Shown here one piece after another: positions 33,744-45,465 of a DNA stretch of 64,000 nucleotides (its first letter is position 1; each line of letters begins with the position of its first letter). Location of the stretch: positions 47,306,417 to 47,370,416 of the forward strand of contig CM041297.1 of the NCBI GenBank assembly GCA_023052935.1. Reading direction: 5' to 3'. Origin of the DNA: Piezodorus guildinii. Its lineage: Eukaryota; Arthropoda; Insecta; Hemiptera; Pentatomidae. The position numbers were made by a program, and so were the translations under genes. The notes below the pieces were generated by a model. It did no database searches and was not told where the DNA came from. It saw only the letters and a program-made list of their open reading frames with translations.

Positions 33744-34498
33744 TTTTTTAAAATTTTATTTTGTTATTTGCCTCTACCCTACAGGGTCATTGGCAACTGT
33801 GGTTTTCTATATTTGGTTGTAATACTTGATTTCTTTTAAATAATTCAGTAACTTTTTCACCTTGTCTTCATCATCATTCAATATATCTTTTAGGGTTCCT
33901 GTTAGTTTAATATTACGTCTTGATGTTTCGAAAAGGGGACACTCTAATAATAGATGCAGAATAGTTTTTGGAACATTATCGCAATATTCGCAGGTGGGTG
34001 CATGCAGATTTCTCAAAAGGTAACCGTGCGTAAACTGACAGTGTCCTATACGGGGCTGGCATAAAATGATTTCTTCTTTTCTAGAAATCCTCGTGCTCGT
34101 GGTCCATTTTTTGGTGTCTCTTTTTATATCCAACAGTTTATATTGTCCTGTTATCCACGTTGTTTCCCAGGTTTTGAAGAGATTTTTCCTCAATTTTCTG
34201 ATCCAGTCTTCTACTGTGATTTCTTCCAGTACCGTACTTTCAGATCTGTTGCCTTGTCTGGCCAAGTTGGCGGCTCTGTCTGCTTCTTCGTTGCCTGGAA
34301 TACCACAATGTGCTGGAACCCAGATAAAGACTACGGTTATGCCTTTATTTTTAAGATCCCACCAAGCGTTCAATATTTCCCTGATGATGGAATTAGTGGG
34401 CCACGACGTATTTCCAAGGGCTTCCAATACACTCCTAGAGTCTGCAGCAATGATCCAGTTTTTTGTTTCCGATCCAGTAAGCCAATGGAGAACCTTTA
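33744..34498 (-). mobile_element. RNase H LINE, 5'-truncated, with TSD
   Basis: A perfect 12-bp duplication ATTAGTAGCATA (33732-33743 and 34499-34510) brackets the copy. The A-rich 3' end lies at the left, and the 3' UTR contains 'ccaatgaccctgtagggtagag', a phrase common at the ends of insect I/LOA-type LINEs. Confidence 0.85.
33807..34498 (-). pseudogene. LINE RNase H domain and zinc tail
   Basis: Uninterrupted from the truncation point to the stop, about 230 residues. It opens KVLHWLTGSETKNWIIAADS with the RNase H Asp in AADSRSVLEAL, then VVFIWVPAHCGIPGNEEADR (the His/Asp block of RNase H). A basic linker, GHCQFTHGYLLRNLHAPTCE and a CEYC…H…C knuckle (CEYCDNVPKTILHLLLEC) follow. The native protein would remove RNA from the cDNA hybrid. 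The missing N-terminal endonuclease and reverse transcriptase make the copy dead on arrival, but the open frame suggests recent insertion. Confidence 0.85.
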
Positions 34499-34615
34499 AT
34501 TAGTAGCATAATATGATATAATTTTGAATAAATTGAGAAGAAATTGGCTTTTCGAAGTAAAGTGTATAAAGGGGAAAGAATATATGTAAAACAATAAATT
34601 ATTTATAGACACAAA

Positions 34616-34631
34616 CACAACACACACACAC

Positions 34632-34705
<74 letters not shown>

Positions 34706-34722
34706 ACACACACACACACAGA
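34616..34722. repeat. (CA)n microsatellite
   Basis: About 100 bp of CA units with a few CCCA variants. Confidence 0.95.
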
Positions 34723-35826
34723 CTGGAAAAGAAAACTTATTAATAAAGTAAAATGTAAATTTTATATAAAATGTGTGAATTTCTTATTATAAGACCATCC
34801 CTAAGCAATATATATCCTAAGATAATCAGGTAATATGACCCAAGGGAAAAATTTAATAAAAGTGATGGGTTTCATTTTCCTTTTAAAAGAGAATAATAAC
34901 AAAGGAGTTTAAAAGCCTTTTTAGTAATACGTGAAAGCCGTTCCTGTTAATTTTTTTTTTCCTCCAAAGCTATGACAAAATTAATTTACTTCATTACGTA
35001 TTAAATTATTATAAAATTAATTATTTATTTATAAAAATAGTTTAAGATATAGTTCCTTTCTTTACTAGCTCTTTTTTACTTATCATGATTTGTCCTATAT
35101 TTAAAAAAAAAAATTGAATTATTTTCTTGACCACGCTTGGTACTTAGGGAAAATAACATAAAACATGGAACGTTAAACTTTAATTCCTCAAGTTTTTGAG
35201 AGTATGCTGTTAGTCTTTAGAAAATATAGTTGTTTTTTTTTTAATAATTACAGCTATGTTATATTTTTGAAGTATGATTATTTCTCATGATTTTACAAAT
35301 TAAAAAAATAAATGTTTTTAGGTATTATTATAAAATTACATTTTAAACTACGAAGAGTCTTGAGTGTAATAAATTTTAAGGATACGTCCTCTTTCTATAT
35401 TAATGACTATGCAAGGAGGTTATTGACGAAATTACATTCAACCGTTAGGGTATTTTTTATTTTATATTGAGGTTGGGTAGGACCAAGAGGCTCGATCCAC
35501 GGGTGATATAACAGCCTAAATAATTCTCCAATCTCACTGGAGGGTATTACATGTATTATGTAACATTACATAATTATGTATTACACAATCCATTTTTTTT
35601 TCTCACCCCTCCGAATTTATTTAGCAGCAATTACAAATTATATCTTAAATTAAATGTATTTACATGAGTAACCCGTAGGTGCGCCATACAATGAAATATC
35701 CCACTTCTTTAAAATATGACTTTTTAAAAAAAAATATCGTACTGACATTTTGATGTACGGTTTGATGTATTCTGCTATTTCATTTCTAATTTAAATATTG
35801 AGTGTTTTAAAATGTTTTATTGCAGT
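34723..35826. other. Unassigned AT-rich stretch
   Basis: No gene or repeat recognised. It is the left flank of the full-length Jockey element. Confidence 0.45.
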
Positions 35827-35948
35827 AATAATCAACTTTAGCTCGGGCTTGCTTTTCGTTAACTTATCTTTCTTTTATCTTTAATTCTTATCTCATTATT
35901 TATTTATTATTATTATTTTCTTAATCAATGAGATATTTTCACCAAGTC

Positions 35949-37243
35949 ATGTCCTCAAAGTCTGCAAGTAAAAGATCTAGATCTGCAGGTTCTAACTCGT
36001 CTCCTACAAAACAGAGACCCCGCCGTGAACAAAATAAAAAAATAATTCCACCAGCGACCGCGTCAGCTACCTCATTAGGATCTGAACCACAGCCCAGCAC
36101 ATCATCACAAGGAATAACTGATGAATCCCCGTTTTTTACACCGAATCCATTTGAGATCCTCCAAAATGAAAAAAAACCATGGAATCTTCTCCTATACCCA
36201 GGGAACCACTACCTCCACCAATATTTGTTAAAAATATTAAAAATTTTAAACTGATGTGTGCGCATTTAAACAAAGTAACTGATCCTAATAGTTATTATTG
36301 TATAAGTAGAACCAATGATACTAAAATATCTCCGACTACTGCTGAAACCTACAGAAAGATTGTAAAATATCTGACTGAGACCAAAGCTGACTTTCATACT
36401 TATCAGCTGCGCCAGGAGAGAGCATTAAGGGTCGTAATCAGAAACCTACATTCCTCAACACCCGTTGAAGCTATCAAAGAAGAACTGACAGAATTAGGAT
36501 TCCAAGTGAGGCAAGTCACCAACGTTCTAAAAGATAAAAGTCCACTGCCTCTATTCTTTGTGGACTTGGAACCATCAGCAGGAGTCGAAAAAATCTATGA
36601 CCTCAGTAGACTGTACTATACCCGTGTAAAAGTTGAAAAACCTTACACAAAGAGGGAAATAGTTCAGTGTCATAACTGTCAGGCATATGGTCATACCAAA
36701 AGTTATTGCCATCACATACCACGCTGTGTGAAATGCGGTGAACAGCATAAAACAGAAGAATGTACAAGATCAAGATCTACACCCGCTGTATGTGCTCTGT
36801 GCCTCAAGGACCACCCGGCTAACTACAAGGGATGTGAAATCTACAAGAAACTCAGAACCAGATACCAAAAACCTGAGGATCCGAATGAAACAGCTGTACC
36901 AACCAGAAGCAGAAGAGAACCATCTAAACTTGTAAATTCAAACGTATCATTTGCCCACTTGCTTGGAGGTGGAAACCAGAATCATGAAGTCGAGGCACTG
37001 CCGGAACAACTTTTTCCTCAACTTTCTCAATCTATTGTACAACAATCTATCCCTCAAAGTTTACCTAATCTTCAAAAAACTCCTCAACATCAAATTTCTC
37101 ATATCCCTCCACCATCAAACGTCACAGATCTTACCAGTCTAATGACATCGTTCATCTCCGAAATCAAATCTCTTGTTATGCCGCTTATATCACTCCTTAC
37201 AAATCTAGTATCAAATCTAATCCCTGCCTTGAAAAATCCTTAA
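35949..37243 (+). CDS. Jockey ORF1, gag-like nucleic-acid-binding protein
   Basis: Encodes the RNA-binding particle protein of the element. The N-terminal part (MSSKSASKRSRSAGSNSSPT…) is Ser- and Lys-rich and disordered. A central domain with QERALRVVIRNLHSSTPVEA follows. Three Cys-His knuckles at roughly residues 240-300 are CHNCQAYGHTKSYC (CX2CX4HX4C), CVKCGEQHKTEEC and CALCLKDHPANYKGC. The C-terminus is Gln/Pro-rich with a hydrophobic end. An 8-A run at 36169-36176 holds a frameshift, so the N-terminal 75 codons are in a different frame from the rest. The length of about 430 residues fits Jockey-clade ORF1. It ends TAA, directly followed by the ORF2 ATG. Confidence 0.9.
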
Positions 37244-39929
37244 ATGAATTCACCTAACTCCTTATCCATTCTCCTTTGGAATGCGAATGGTGTTAGAAAT
37301 CATACTGACGAACTGACAGCGTTGTTGCAAGACAAAACAATCGATGTTGCACTTATAACTGAAACAAGACTAACGACTAAACAGTACTTCAAAAATACCG
37401 CAATACATGACATACCGTACTGACCACCCAGACGGCAAAGCCCATGCCGGTTCTGCTATCATTGTCCACCAATCCCTCTCTCATCATTTACTCCCACTTC
37501 CCACCTATGATTTCCTACAAGCCACAGCCATAGTAATCAAGACTTTTTCCTTTCCGGTAACCCTCACATCTGCATACTGTCCTCCTAAACATTCCATTTC
37601 CAATTCCGAATTTGTATCCTTCCTGGATTCCTTAGGAAATCGTTTCATTCTGGGTGCAGACTTAAACGCCAAGCATCAGCAGTGGGGTTCCAGAACCACG
37701 AACTCTCGGGGACGAAATTTGCAGTCTGCACTCAACTCCCGAAATTTTAATATCCTGCCTCCTGACTCCCCTACCTACTGGCCAACCGATCCTAACCGCA
37801 ATCCTGACATCCTCGACTTCTTTATCCACAGCGGATTAGGCTCCCTCAACTTTTCTGTAACTCGCCTTGATGAACTATCCTCAGACCATAGTCCACTGAT
37901 CCTAAAAGTATCTCTCACTCCAATTCCAAAACCCATTCCACCATCATTCATCCGAGGCCCAGTCAACTGGAACCTTTTCCGCCAAATCCTGACCGATAAT
38001 ATTGACCTCAGAGTAACCCTCAAAACCCCAGATGACCTAGATAATTCCGTCTATTCCTTTACCACCGCCATCCAACAAGCTGTCTGGACTGCCTCCTCTC
38101 CTAAACACCCCAATATAAATCCTCACCAAAATCATTTTCCACAACATATTATAGACCTCATCCATACCAAACGCCGAGCAAGATCATTATGGCAGCGCAC
38201 CCGACACCCAACAGATCGCCGCTCCTATAACTTCTATTGTAGACAATTGAAGAGGGAGTTGGCGACCTTCCGTTCCCAGTCCTTTAATTCCTACCTCTCC
38301 TCTCTGTCAGCTCGTGATAATTCCCTGTGGAATGTCACGAAAAAGATCCTAAAATACCATCAAGTTTCCCATCCTCTCCGACGTGGTGATGACTCCTGGG
38401 CTGCGTCTGATGAAGATAAAGCCGAGGAATTCGCCACACACCTATCCAAAGTTTTCACTCCTCACCCGGAATCCCACGCCAATCACACCGCAACAGTGCA
38501 AGACTTTCTTATGTCACCAATTCCACTTTCCCTACCTCCTAAAGCTATTAATCCCTCTGAGGTCAAATATCTTCTCCAAAAACTTACCTTCCGTAAATCT
38601 CCTGGATACGATCTCCTTACTCCCCAGATCCTCCGACAACTTCCGCAGAAAGCTATTATATTCCTTACTTATATTTACAACTGCATCCTACGCACCACCT
38701 ATTTTCCTCTGTTATGGAAACATTCCACTATCATTCTTTTTCTAAAACCAGGCAAACCTTCCAACAACACTTCATCCTACAGGCCTATTAGTCTACTCCC
38801 CATCCTCTCAAAAATCTTCGAAAGGCTTCTTCTTAAACGTATCCTACCCATATTAGAATCTCAAAATCTTCCTTCCCATCAGTTTGGATTCCGTCCTCAG
38901 CACTCCACAGTTCAACAGGGGCTCCGAGTTGTAGACCATATTTCCTCAGCTCTTGAATGCAAAGAGTATTGTTCTGGTGCGTTTCTGGACATTGCGCAAG
39001 CTTTTGACCGGGTATGGCACACTGGATTACTCTTCAAGCTGAAAACCCATTTACCCCAGTCTCTATACCTCATTCTCCGATCCTATCTCTCAAACCGTTC
39101 CTTCCGCGTTCGCTGTGGTGTAGAATTTTCTAACCTTTATCCCGTTGAGGCCGGTGTTCCTCAAGGCAGCGTCTTGGGACCCGTCCTCTACATCCTTTAC
39201 ACTGCTGATATTCCTACACATCCTAATACCTTTCTGGCAACTTTTGCAGACGATACCGCCATCCTATCATCCAGTTCCAATCCTGAAACAGCATCCTTAA
39301 ACCTGCAAAGACACCTTTCTCTTATCGAAGACTGGTGTAATGCTTGGCGCATAAAGGTGAACGAAGCCAAATGCAAACACGTAACCTTCACTCTTCGACG
39401 AAATTCCTGTCCGCCAGTTTACTTCAATTCCATTCCAATTCCTCCTTCAGATACAGTCCGGTATCTTGGCTTACTATTAGACAAAAGATTGACTTGGAAC
39501 CCACATACAAGACTTAAAAGACAAGAACTCAACCGACGATTCGGACAGTTATACCGACTACTCAACAGAAAATCTGAACTTACAGTTGACAACAAATTAT
39601 TAATCTACAGGACAATACTGAAGCCCATCTGGACCTACGGACTTGAACTGTGGGGGACAGCTAAACGTACTAACATCAAACGCATTCAATCCTTTCAATC
39701 CAAAGTCCTCCGTACAATAGTAAATGCTCCTTATTATGTTTCCAACAATACCTTGCACCACGACCTTAATGTTCCTTTTATTTCAGACCTGATTCCATCC
39801 AAATTTTCCAAATTCCACCAGAATCTCATTCATCATCCTAATCCTCTAGCTCAATCCCTATCCAGCCCCACCCATCCATACAACCCACCTAGAAGGTTGA
39901 AACGGCAGTGGCCTCGTGACCTCTTATAA
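37244..39929 (+). CDS. Jockey ORF2, endonuclease-reverse transcriptase
   Basis: Nicks target DNA and copies the element's RNA onto it. The frame opens at the ATG that touches the ORF1 stop: MNSPNSLSILLWNANGVRNH, the APE-type endonuclease N-terminus with WNANG. It hits TGA at 37421 and continues in another frame from 37407 for 840 codons (YRTDHPDGKAHAG…). Endonuclease blocks GADLNAKHQQWGS and SDHSP follow. Reverse transcriptase blocks: FRKSPGYDLLTPQILR, SYRPISLLPILSKIFERLL, HQFGFRPQHSTVQQG, GAFLDIAQAFDRVWH (catalytic Asp), GVPQGSVLGPVLY and TFADDTAIL (catalytic pair, about 39243). YLGLLLDKRLTWNPHTRLKR and a C-terminus ending RLKRQWPRDLL complete it. There is no RNase H, as expected for Jockey. 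One frameshift near 37407-37421 is the only visible defect; an alternative is programmed recoding, which I think unlikely. Confidence 0.92.
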
Positions 39930-40174
39930 CATGTATATTGGAGTTCTAGCATTGGCTAGATTCTCCACTCACGTGCTGTATGCTTGTGAATTGTATATAG
40001 GTATGAGTGACTATTGTATATATTTTTATTGATTTTATTTTGTATATATGTATATTTTATTATAATTATTATATAAATTTATAGTTTTGTATATATCGTG
40101 TGAATGTAGTATGAATGTTGTACTTTATCACTATTAAAAATGTCCTGAATTGGACAGATTGTAATATTGCTCAA

Positions 40175-40217
<43 letters not shown>

Positions 40218-40439
40218 ATCAACTTTATGATGTCAATGACATATTTATTTAACTAGCAGTTGCCCGCGACTTCGTCTTCAATTTCTGTTATTATGATCGC
40301 GATTAAGGAGTTTTTAAAAGAATATATTTTACAGTACTTATTGGTAAACGATATTGTTATTTTTAATTTCTTGTGGCCGAAGAACATACTGATTTTCTCC
40401 GCAAACCGCGATCTTCACGATGCATCAAATAGTTGGCCG

Positions 40440-40590
40440 AGTGAAAAGCAGTCTTGACGTAAATCGATTCCTACGTGTTTAAATGTTTGCCCTTGTGATT
40501 TATTAATTGTTACTGCAAAAGATAACAACGGGAGATTGAATTATTTTAAAATTAAAAGGTAAATCATTTGGAATCATTGGGATGCGAGGT
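40440..40590 (-). pseudogene. Helitron helicase C-terminal remnant
   Basis: The minus strand reads [20 protein letters not shown] then [17 protein letters not shown]. This matches the conserved motif of PIF1-type helicases fused to Helitron replication initiators ([33 protein letters not shown]). It breaks off at SLGQLFDAS and a stop, so the final helicase motif is damaged. Confidence 0.8.
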
Positions 40591-40682
40591 TAATTTTACC
40601 CGTTTTATCCATATTTTCCACTGATTCTTCACTTCTATTGGACACAGTGGTGTTATATAGTCTAAAGCATTCTTCGATAAAT

Positions 40683-40965
40683 TTATTTATTTATTTAACG
40701 TCACTTTATGCTACTATGGCTAATCGGACGATGCTACAGTGGGAGTCCTAAATTTTGCCTATCCAGGTTTTATTAGGATAGGGATCTTTACCGAGTACCT
40801 GACATCGCACAGGCTCGGGACCACCTTTTAATGTCCCCTCCGAAGGACGGCGTAACTAAGGATTTTTTACTCCCATTAAAAAATCCTAGGACCACCTGCG
40901 GGTTTGAACCCGTGACCTTTAGCATGGGAGGCTGTTACGCTAGCCACCCAGCTACAAGTGATCCC
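40683..40965 (-). mobile_element. SINE2, full-length with TSD
   Basis: Complete head, body and (TAAA)n tail on the minus strand, with a perfect 13-bp duplication TTCTTCGATAAAT at 40670-40682 and 40966-40978. It inserted inside the Helitron, so it is younger than it. Confidence 0.92.
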
Positions 40966-41084
40966 TTCTTCGATAAATGGACTATCCAACACAAAAAGAA
41001 TTTTTTAATTCAAACCTGTAGTTTCTGAGATTATCGCGTTCAAAGTGACAAACAAACTCTTCAGTTTTATAATATTACTATAGA

Positions 41085-41970
41085 TTTGATTGATTAAATA
41101 CAATAATTTTTTTTTTTTTGGTGTAAATTTGGTGCTTTTTTTTCCTGTATCAGTTTTAGCTTTTTTATAATATTTATTAGGGGATTTAAGTAGATCGTTT
41201 TTCATCTTTATCTCCTTTTTTTTTTCGTTGTGCTTCTTTTGATGTTTAGGGATGTTTATTTTTTTATTATCATAAGCTGGAATCTCCAAAAATTGTTGTT
41301 GAGAAGAATTTAATAGAATAATTAAAGTAAATACAAAATAATTATAATTATTTTAATGGTAATGTAATATGATACTCTTATACTAATGGTGATACGATAT
41401 ATTATTTATAGGTAAATAACTATTATAAAGTAGACAAAAAATCATCGCCATTCGTCATATTGCTATGTGTTGAGAGACAAATTGAGAGTATTCCTCGGAT
41501 TTAATTATTTAAAAAATAATAATCATAATAGGATGCCTTCCTATTGTTGTCTAAGAATATTTCACACGCCTACGAAATAACAAATATCCATGTATGACTT
41601 CTCATTTAAGAATATATTAAATGGAAAACTTCATTCCGGGTTTTTTCTGACAGGGCTGGAAATATCAAGCAAGTCTCTAAGGGCTAAACGAAAAATAAAT
41701 GCGGAGTCAAGTCAGTAAAGATGTTACATTCTAGACAAGGAAATGAAAATTTGTTTTCTGAGTGCTTGACTTTGTTTATAATACAAGTTATATCTCTATT
41801 CTTACTTAAATGTTTTTAAAAAAAATTCCTGTTTACATTTTTAAGTTTTAGGGGTTAAGTTATTTGAGGTTTTTCGTTTTTCTGCACGAAAGCATTTTAA
41901 GGATGTCTGTCAGAATAATAATTAACATGTTATTAATATACAATAGTTAACCATATAAACCAATTTACGT
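41085..41970. other. Unassigned AT-rich stretch
   Basis: No gene or known repeat recognised. Confidence 0.4.
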
Positions 41971-41974
41971 ACCT

Positions 41975-42348
41975 GGGATCTATAGTCAGCAGCTCTAACA
42001 AGATATCCCTCGAGATCGGTCCACGATTAAGAAAAGCAAGCTGTTGCTATTTTGGATTAAGGAAACATCTCAGCAGCAAGGCCTTATCCAGACAGACTAA
42101 GTGCAGCCTTTATAAAACCCTCATTCGACCAGTACTAACTTATGCTAGCGAGGCGTGGACCATAACGAGTTCGGAAGAAGCAGAGCTCTTGATCTTTGAA
42201 AGAAAGATTTTGCGTGCGCATATTTGGACCCATTAAAGTTGGAGATCAATGGAGAAGGCTCCACAACCGGGAACTATGTATATGAACTATTTAAGGAATC
42301 CAATATTATACGCTACATTAAGCGTGGTCGATTAAGATGGGCGGGCCA
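41975..42348 (+). pseudogene. RTE-type LINE C-terminal fragment
   Basis: Reads LRKASCCYFGLRKHLSSKAL, SLYKTLIRPVLTYASEAWTI and AELLIFERKILRAHIW, then WRRLHNREL-like and RGRLRWAGQ-like blocks in shifted frames. This is the 'K..LYKTLIRPVLTYxSExW…FERKILR' thumb/C-terminus of RTE-like elements and a different family from 19608-20942. Confidence 0.7.
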
Positions 42349-43030
42349 ATTTTCGAATTCCAGTTTTCAACGGAAATACACGTTTTAGGGTCCCCTGAGA
42401 GTCCAAATAACCAAGTCCCGCAAAAAGGTCTGTGTGTGTGTGTGTGTGTGGTAACTCCCGGGCGGAAACGGTAAGTCCTATGAAACTGGAAATTTCATAT
42501 TTTAGACAACTATACGCCCGAGACGTGACAAAACTTTTTTCATCAAAATGAGCTTACCAGAAGAGGCACTTTATACCATGCATTTTGCACCTTTTTTCGA
42601 TTTTCTCGAAAACGGTTTAACGATTTTGATTAAACTCGCTATATCGATGTAAAATTTAATGGGCTTTAATATCATGTAGGTTTTATTCGGATAAAAATGG
42701 TATGACAGGGCTTAAATGCCGATATTTTAAATTTTCTTCCCCTAAAGTACCTTTAATTTTGTAGATTCAATAATAATAACTAGATTATCTTGTTAACGCT
42801 GATGAAAAACAGGTAAATATATAAATTGAACAAATTCGATACCCAACTAAAGGAGAAAACAAAAAAAATATTTTTTTAATGCAATTTTTCGTTTTTGAAC
42901 ATAAGAGCAGTAATATACATGTATGATATACCGTTGGAAAGCTAAAGATTTTAGAAAAAATATCATCTCATACACAAGCTTTTAAAAGTTAATAGAGAGT
43001 GATGAAATAAACATAAAACTAACTGATTAT
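42349..43030 (-). repeat. HLE-A repeat with (GT)n
   Basis: Contains 'aatttcgaattccagttttcaacgg', 'ccaagtcccgcaaaaaggtc', (GT)10 at 42429-42448, then 'ggtaactcccgggcggaaacgg'. It serves as an empty site for the R1 insertion seen at 46253-47400. Truncated at both ends. Confidence 0.8.
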
Positions 43031-43349
43031 TTTAGATAGCTGTGTCACGCAGTTTTGCTCGCGAAATTGCATTTCGTATTAATTTATGTGCGTTTATGAT
43101 GTGATTGGCTATAATAAATATCAACTATCAGCTACTCTTTGTTATCATTTAAAGCCCGATCTTGACTTCTTCCTGTCAAATTTACAATAGCAAACCAGTA
43201 GAAGTGGTTATACCCATAATCACTTAATATGTAAAAATAATCGTCACAAACCATTTTTAAAAAATAAATAACAATTGAATATATTTTCATAGGAACCTAC
43301 ACTCGAAACAGATATGAAACGCAATATGCTTAAAAGGGTCGGTCACCTG

Positions 43350-43575
43350 TATGTAGTGACCAGCCAGGTGCCCTTAATATTTTTTAATGAGAGAAAGAAA
43401 CAACCTTAGTTAATCCCTCCTTCGAAGGGGATGTAAAATGGTGGTCCCAAGCCTTTGCGATTCCATGAACTCGTTAAAGATCTCTACCCTAACTAAACTT
43501 GGAGAGGAAAAAAAGTAGTCATCATACGATTAGCCATAGTAGTATAAAAGTGACGTTAAACGAACAGATAACAAC
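43350..43575 (+). mobile_element. SINE2, degraded copy
   Basis: The body 'tccctccttcgaaggggatgt', 'ctcgttaaagatctctacc' and 'acgattagccatagtagta' is recognisable. The head is damaged. Confidence 0.7.
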
Positions 43576-43592
43576 AGTAATATGCTTAAATA

Positions 43593-44491
43593 TTGGGTTG
43601 ATGCAAAATTAATGCAGGTTTCCTCTATTGCAATATCTTAATTCCAATTGTGTAAACAAAGCTAATCCTAACATTGATCATTATTATACCAAAACAAACC
43701 TTATCTAATACCCTCTCTTTCACCATGAATTTGTTTAGTAAAATCGTTTTGTTCAGTGTGTTCAAAGGTCTTGAATCGAAAATGTCAAAGGGCGATTTTC
43801 GTCAAATTTATTTTTACGAATTTAAATTAGGGCGCAGCGCTGCGCAAACGGCTCGTAATATTAATGAAGTGTGGGGTCAGAGGGCTATTAATGAGTGCAC
43901 GGTGCAGCGTTAGTTCCAGAAGTTTCGCAGAGGAGATTTCGACCTCGAAGACAAGGAAGGTCGGGGCCGTCATCTTGCTCTGGACAACGACCAGCTGAGG
44001 TCAAAAGTGGAAGAAGACCCAACCAAAACCACACGAGAAATGGCGGCGGAACTCGGAACTCAAAAATTGCAACGTCTTTGCCCAGCATTGATGAATCGGA
44101 AGGGGCCGATCCTGCTCCACGATAACGCCAGACCACACGTTGCACAACCAACGCTTCGACGACTGCACGAGTTGGGCTACGAAGTTCTCCAACATCCGCC
44201 TTATTCACCTAACCTCTCTCCTACAGACTTCCACTTTTTCAGGCATCTGGACAACTTTTTGAGGGAGAAAAATTTTCAAAACCAGGACGACATTGAAAAT
44301 TCTTTTCGTGATTTCATTGAGTCCAGGGATTCGGATTTTTTTTCTGGTGGAATAAGAAAGCTTGTTGAACGTTGGCAAAAGTGCATTGATTCAGATGGAA
44401 ATTATTTTGATTAAATATATATGGTTAAAGTAAAGATATGGCGTATTTACAATACCTACTAAAATCCTGCATTAATTTTGCATCAACCCAA
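43593..44491 (+). mobile_element. mariner element, internally deleted
   Basis: Perfect terminal inverted repeats of about 26 bp starting TTGGGTTGATGCAAAATTAA, flanked by TA (43591-43592 and 44492-44493). At 899 bp it is about 0.38 kb short of a usual mariner. Confidence 0.95.
43782..44414 (+). pseudogene. mariner transposase, deleted
   Basis: The transposase would cut the element at its inverted repeats. The N-terminal DNA-binding region is present (MSKGDFRQIYFYEFKLG, SAAQTARNINEVWG, FRRGDFDLEDKEGRGR), with a stop at 43912 where Trp is usual (QR*FQKF). After KTTREMAAELGTQ the frame jumps to RKGPILLHDNARPHVAQPTL, so the segment holding the first catalytic Asp is lost. The second Asp (LLHDNARPH) and third Asp (YSPNLSPTDFHFF) remain. 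The tail NFQNQDDIENSFRDF ends at TAA 44414. It cannot be catalytic. Confidence 0.93.
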
Positions 44492-44889
44492 TATATTTGT
44501 TATAAAATCTTTGTACCTTTGCTGATACATATCAGATTAAGACAATTTTACGTTTAGGTTGTTCAACCACATTTTGGGCGAAGATTTTCAAATCCTGCCT
44601 TATTGCACATCTAGGCGGTAAGACGAACTTCCAGAAAACAATTTAGCCTCACAACCATAGTAATTTTTTAGATACCAGAAAATTGAGTGGTACTTTCTTT
44701 TATAAATATAGACATACAGCTAATAAAAGTCCTAAATATGCTTAAAATAATAGTTCTGATTATTATACTCGAATAAATCAAACGAAATAGTAATTTTTTA
44801 AAATTTATAAATGTATATGCTTCAAGGTAATAACGATTAACGTTGAAAATGACTCTTGAAATAAATCATGACTTAACAATATAGATAAG

Positions 44890-45465
44890 AATATAGATTG
44901 ATATAAATATTTCCGCGTTGTGTAACCTTCTATACTCCCCAGTAGCCTCATCTCTCTTCGGACCAAATATTTTAGTACCTTATTTTCTAAAACCTTTAGC
45001 CGTTGTCCGTCCTTCAAAGTAAGCGGCCACGTTTCACCGTCGGAAGAATAACAGTTTTATAAATTCTAACCGTTAAGTTTTTAGACAGAAGCTAAGTAAT
45101 TTCGCAACTGAATTATAACACGCATTTGCCGCGTTCGACCAGGACTTTATTTCCTCCTCGATTTTTTTTTCGTTATCATTGAACCTAAATACTTAAATTT
45201 CTCTACGTGTTCAAAAGTATACCCTGATATATCAATATCACTATGATCGCCACCGTCTCTGCTACAAATAATATATTTTGTCTTTTCCCTATGTATTTCG
45301 AGTCCTATTTCTTTACCGGTTTTTATTAACGCACTTTTATTTAGTTGTTTTGTTTCCGTGTCTTCCTCTAGCGGTACCAAATCATCGGCGTTTCCCAGAA
45401 CCAGAATTTTATCACCCAAATTTAAACCTTCTTAGTACATGTCACCTTTTCTTTGATATATTCTA
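44890..45465 (-). pseudogene. RTE-clade LINE fragment, second copy
   Basis: The minus strand reads GDKILVLGNADDLVPLEEDT, KTGKEIGLEIHREKTKYII and HVEKFKYLGSMITKKK, closely matching the copy at 20115-20400, followed by a degraded C-terminus toward 44890. YADD is changed to NADD. Confidence 0.85.

Larger units (their letters stand above)
35841..40213 (+). mobile_element. Full-length Jockey-type LINE
   Basis: Starts right after the 14-bp duplication AATAATCAACTTTA (35827-35840) and ends in a 34-nt poly(A) before the second copy (40214-40227). It has a 108-bp 5' leader, ORF1, ORF2 and a 250-bp 3' UTR, 4.37 kb in all, the usual size for the clade. The perfect duplication and near-intact frames mark it as the youngest large element here and the likely reference for the fragments at 2600, 9520, 14983, 16358, 17270, 31640 and 50108. 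Confidence 0.95.
40252..41084 (-). mobile_element. Helitron, internally deleted, ends intact
   Basis: On the minus strand it begins TCTATAGTAATATTATAAAA and ends GCGGGCAACTGCTAGT (a CTAGT-type 3' end). It sits between A (40251) and T (41085) as Helitrons do, with no duplication. A piece of the PIF1-like helicase remains. It is about 0.55 kb without the SINE2 inside it. Confidence 0.8.

Noticed and set aside
34496..34717. Cys/Val repeat open frame
   Set aside because: It is the translated (CA)n microsatellite.
43888..44208. Minus-strand and alternate frames across the mariner
   Set aside because: Antisense or shifted readings of the transposase.
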